A stretch of 64,000 bases of DNA, taken from Mycolicibacterium komanii (GTDB taxonomy: Bacteria; Actinomycetota; Actinomycetes; Mycobacteriales; Mycobacteriaceae). The DNA lies in the NCBI RefSeq assembly GCF_001050035.1, contig NZ_CVTA01000007.1:62001-126000 (forward strand). The letters run 5' to 3'. Numbering within the stretch: position 1 is the stretch's first letter; the number at the start of each line of letters is the position of its first letter. The notes beneath the pieces were generated by a model. It worked only from the letters and a program-made list of their open reading frames with translations, searched no databases and was not told the DNA's origin. A program made the position numbers and the translations under genes. Positions 63,943 through 64,000 of this stretch are shown one piece after another.

Positions 63943-64000
63943 ATGGACAACCGACTCGTTGCGGCAGCCGCGGTCATGCTCGTTGCCGGTGCCGCAGGCT
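63943..64000 (+). CDS. Start of an exported protein (3' partial)
   Basis: The last 58 bases encode MDNRLVAAAAVMLVAGAAG before the window ends. This is a basic residue followed by a hydrophobic run, as in a signal peptide or lipoprotein signal. No lipobox is reached. The product cannot be identified. Confidence 0.5.
   Translation, partial: MDNRLVAAAAVMLVAGAAG

Overview
The window is high-GC actinobacterial DNA, almost certainly from a fast-growing Mycobacterium (Mycolicibacterium-type). Supporting signs are a furA-katG pair with a leaderless furA promoter, an MmpS/MmpL pair, a large ICL2-type isocitrate lyase, CYP125, KstR-like operator palindromes, and several small secreted proteins of mycobacterial type (DUF732, excalibur, Pro/Ala-rich). 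No rRNA, tRNA, IS element, phage gene or CRISPR array was seen. The window looks chromosomal, and both end genes are cut by the window edges.

Layout. 0-4.7 kb: the end of an FAD oxidoreductase (LhgO-like), a methyltransferase divergent from an AraC regulator, and isocitrate lyase 2. 4.7-8.3 kb: a two-gene unit on the minus strand. It encodes a polytopic HExxH membrane metalloprotease with an N-terminal PqqD/RRE-like domain and a Thr/Gly tail, preceded by a low-complexity protein with an internal duplication. 8.6-12.4 kb: a minus-strand cluster of acyltransferase-3, a lipoprotein SGNH hydrolase, a PrrB-like histidine kinase without a partner regulator, and an SRPBCC protein. 12.6-16.9 kb: furA-katG, a class I amidotransferase and an alpha/beta hydrolase. 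16.9-21.1 kb: a TetR regulator divergent from mmpS-mmpL. 21.1-23.9 kb: a secreted protein, an MBL-like protein, and an ArsR-SRPBCC fusion coupled to a DUF899 protein.

24-38 kb is one gene for a giant protein of about 4,658 residues. Its N-terminal third is a SARP/BTAD, class III cyclase, AAA/STAND and helical-repeat signalling module. The other three quarters are a tandem array that I read as 25 NTF2/SnoaL-like domains: one A-type unit, then 12 alternating A-B pairs. This is the most unusual feature of the window.

38-47.8 kb: a phosphodiesterase-type phosphatase, an NlpC/P60 peptidase, YaaA, FadD, small conserved proteins, a hydrolase, CinA and a thioesterase. 48-59.5 kb: lipid/steroid-flavoured genes (an SDR, a DapB-like dehydrogenase, a nitronate monooxygenase, CYP125). 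Three of their upstream regions carry KstR-type palindromes, which suggests membership of the cholesterol regulon. Between them lie two TetR units with related TATGTA-type palindromes, one with a molybdopterin oxidoreductase and one with DUF2867-like genes. 59.5-64 kb: an unexplained nested inverted-repeat region, secreted proteins (excalibur, DUF732, thermonuclease-excalibur), an XRE regulator and an AhpD-like enzyme.

All domain calls come from reading motifs by eye. No database search was possible, so family names are judgments and start sites are often a choice between candidates.
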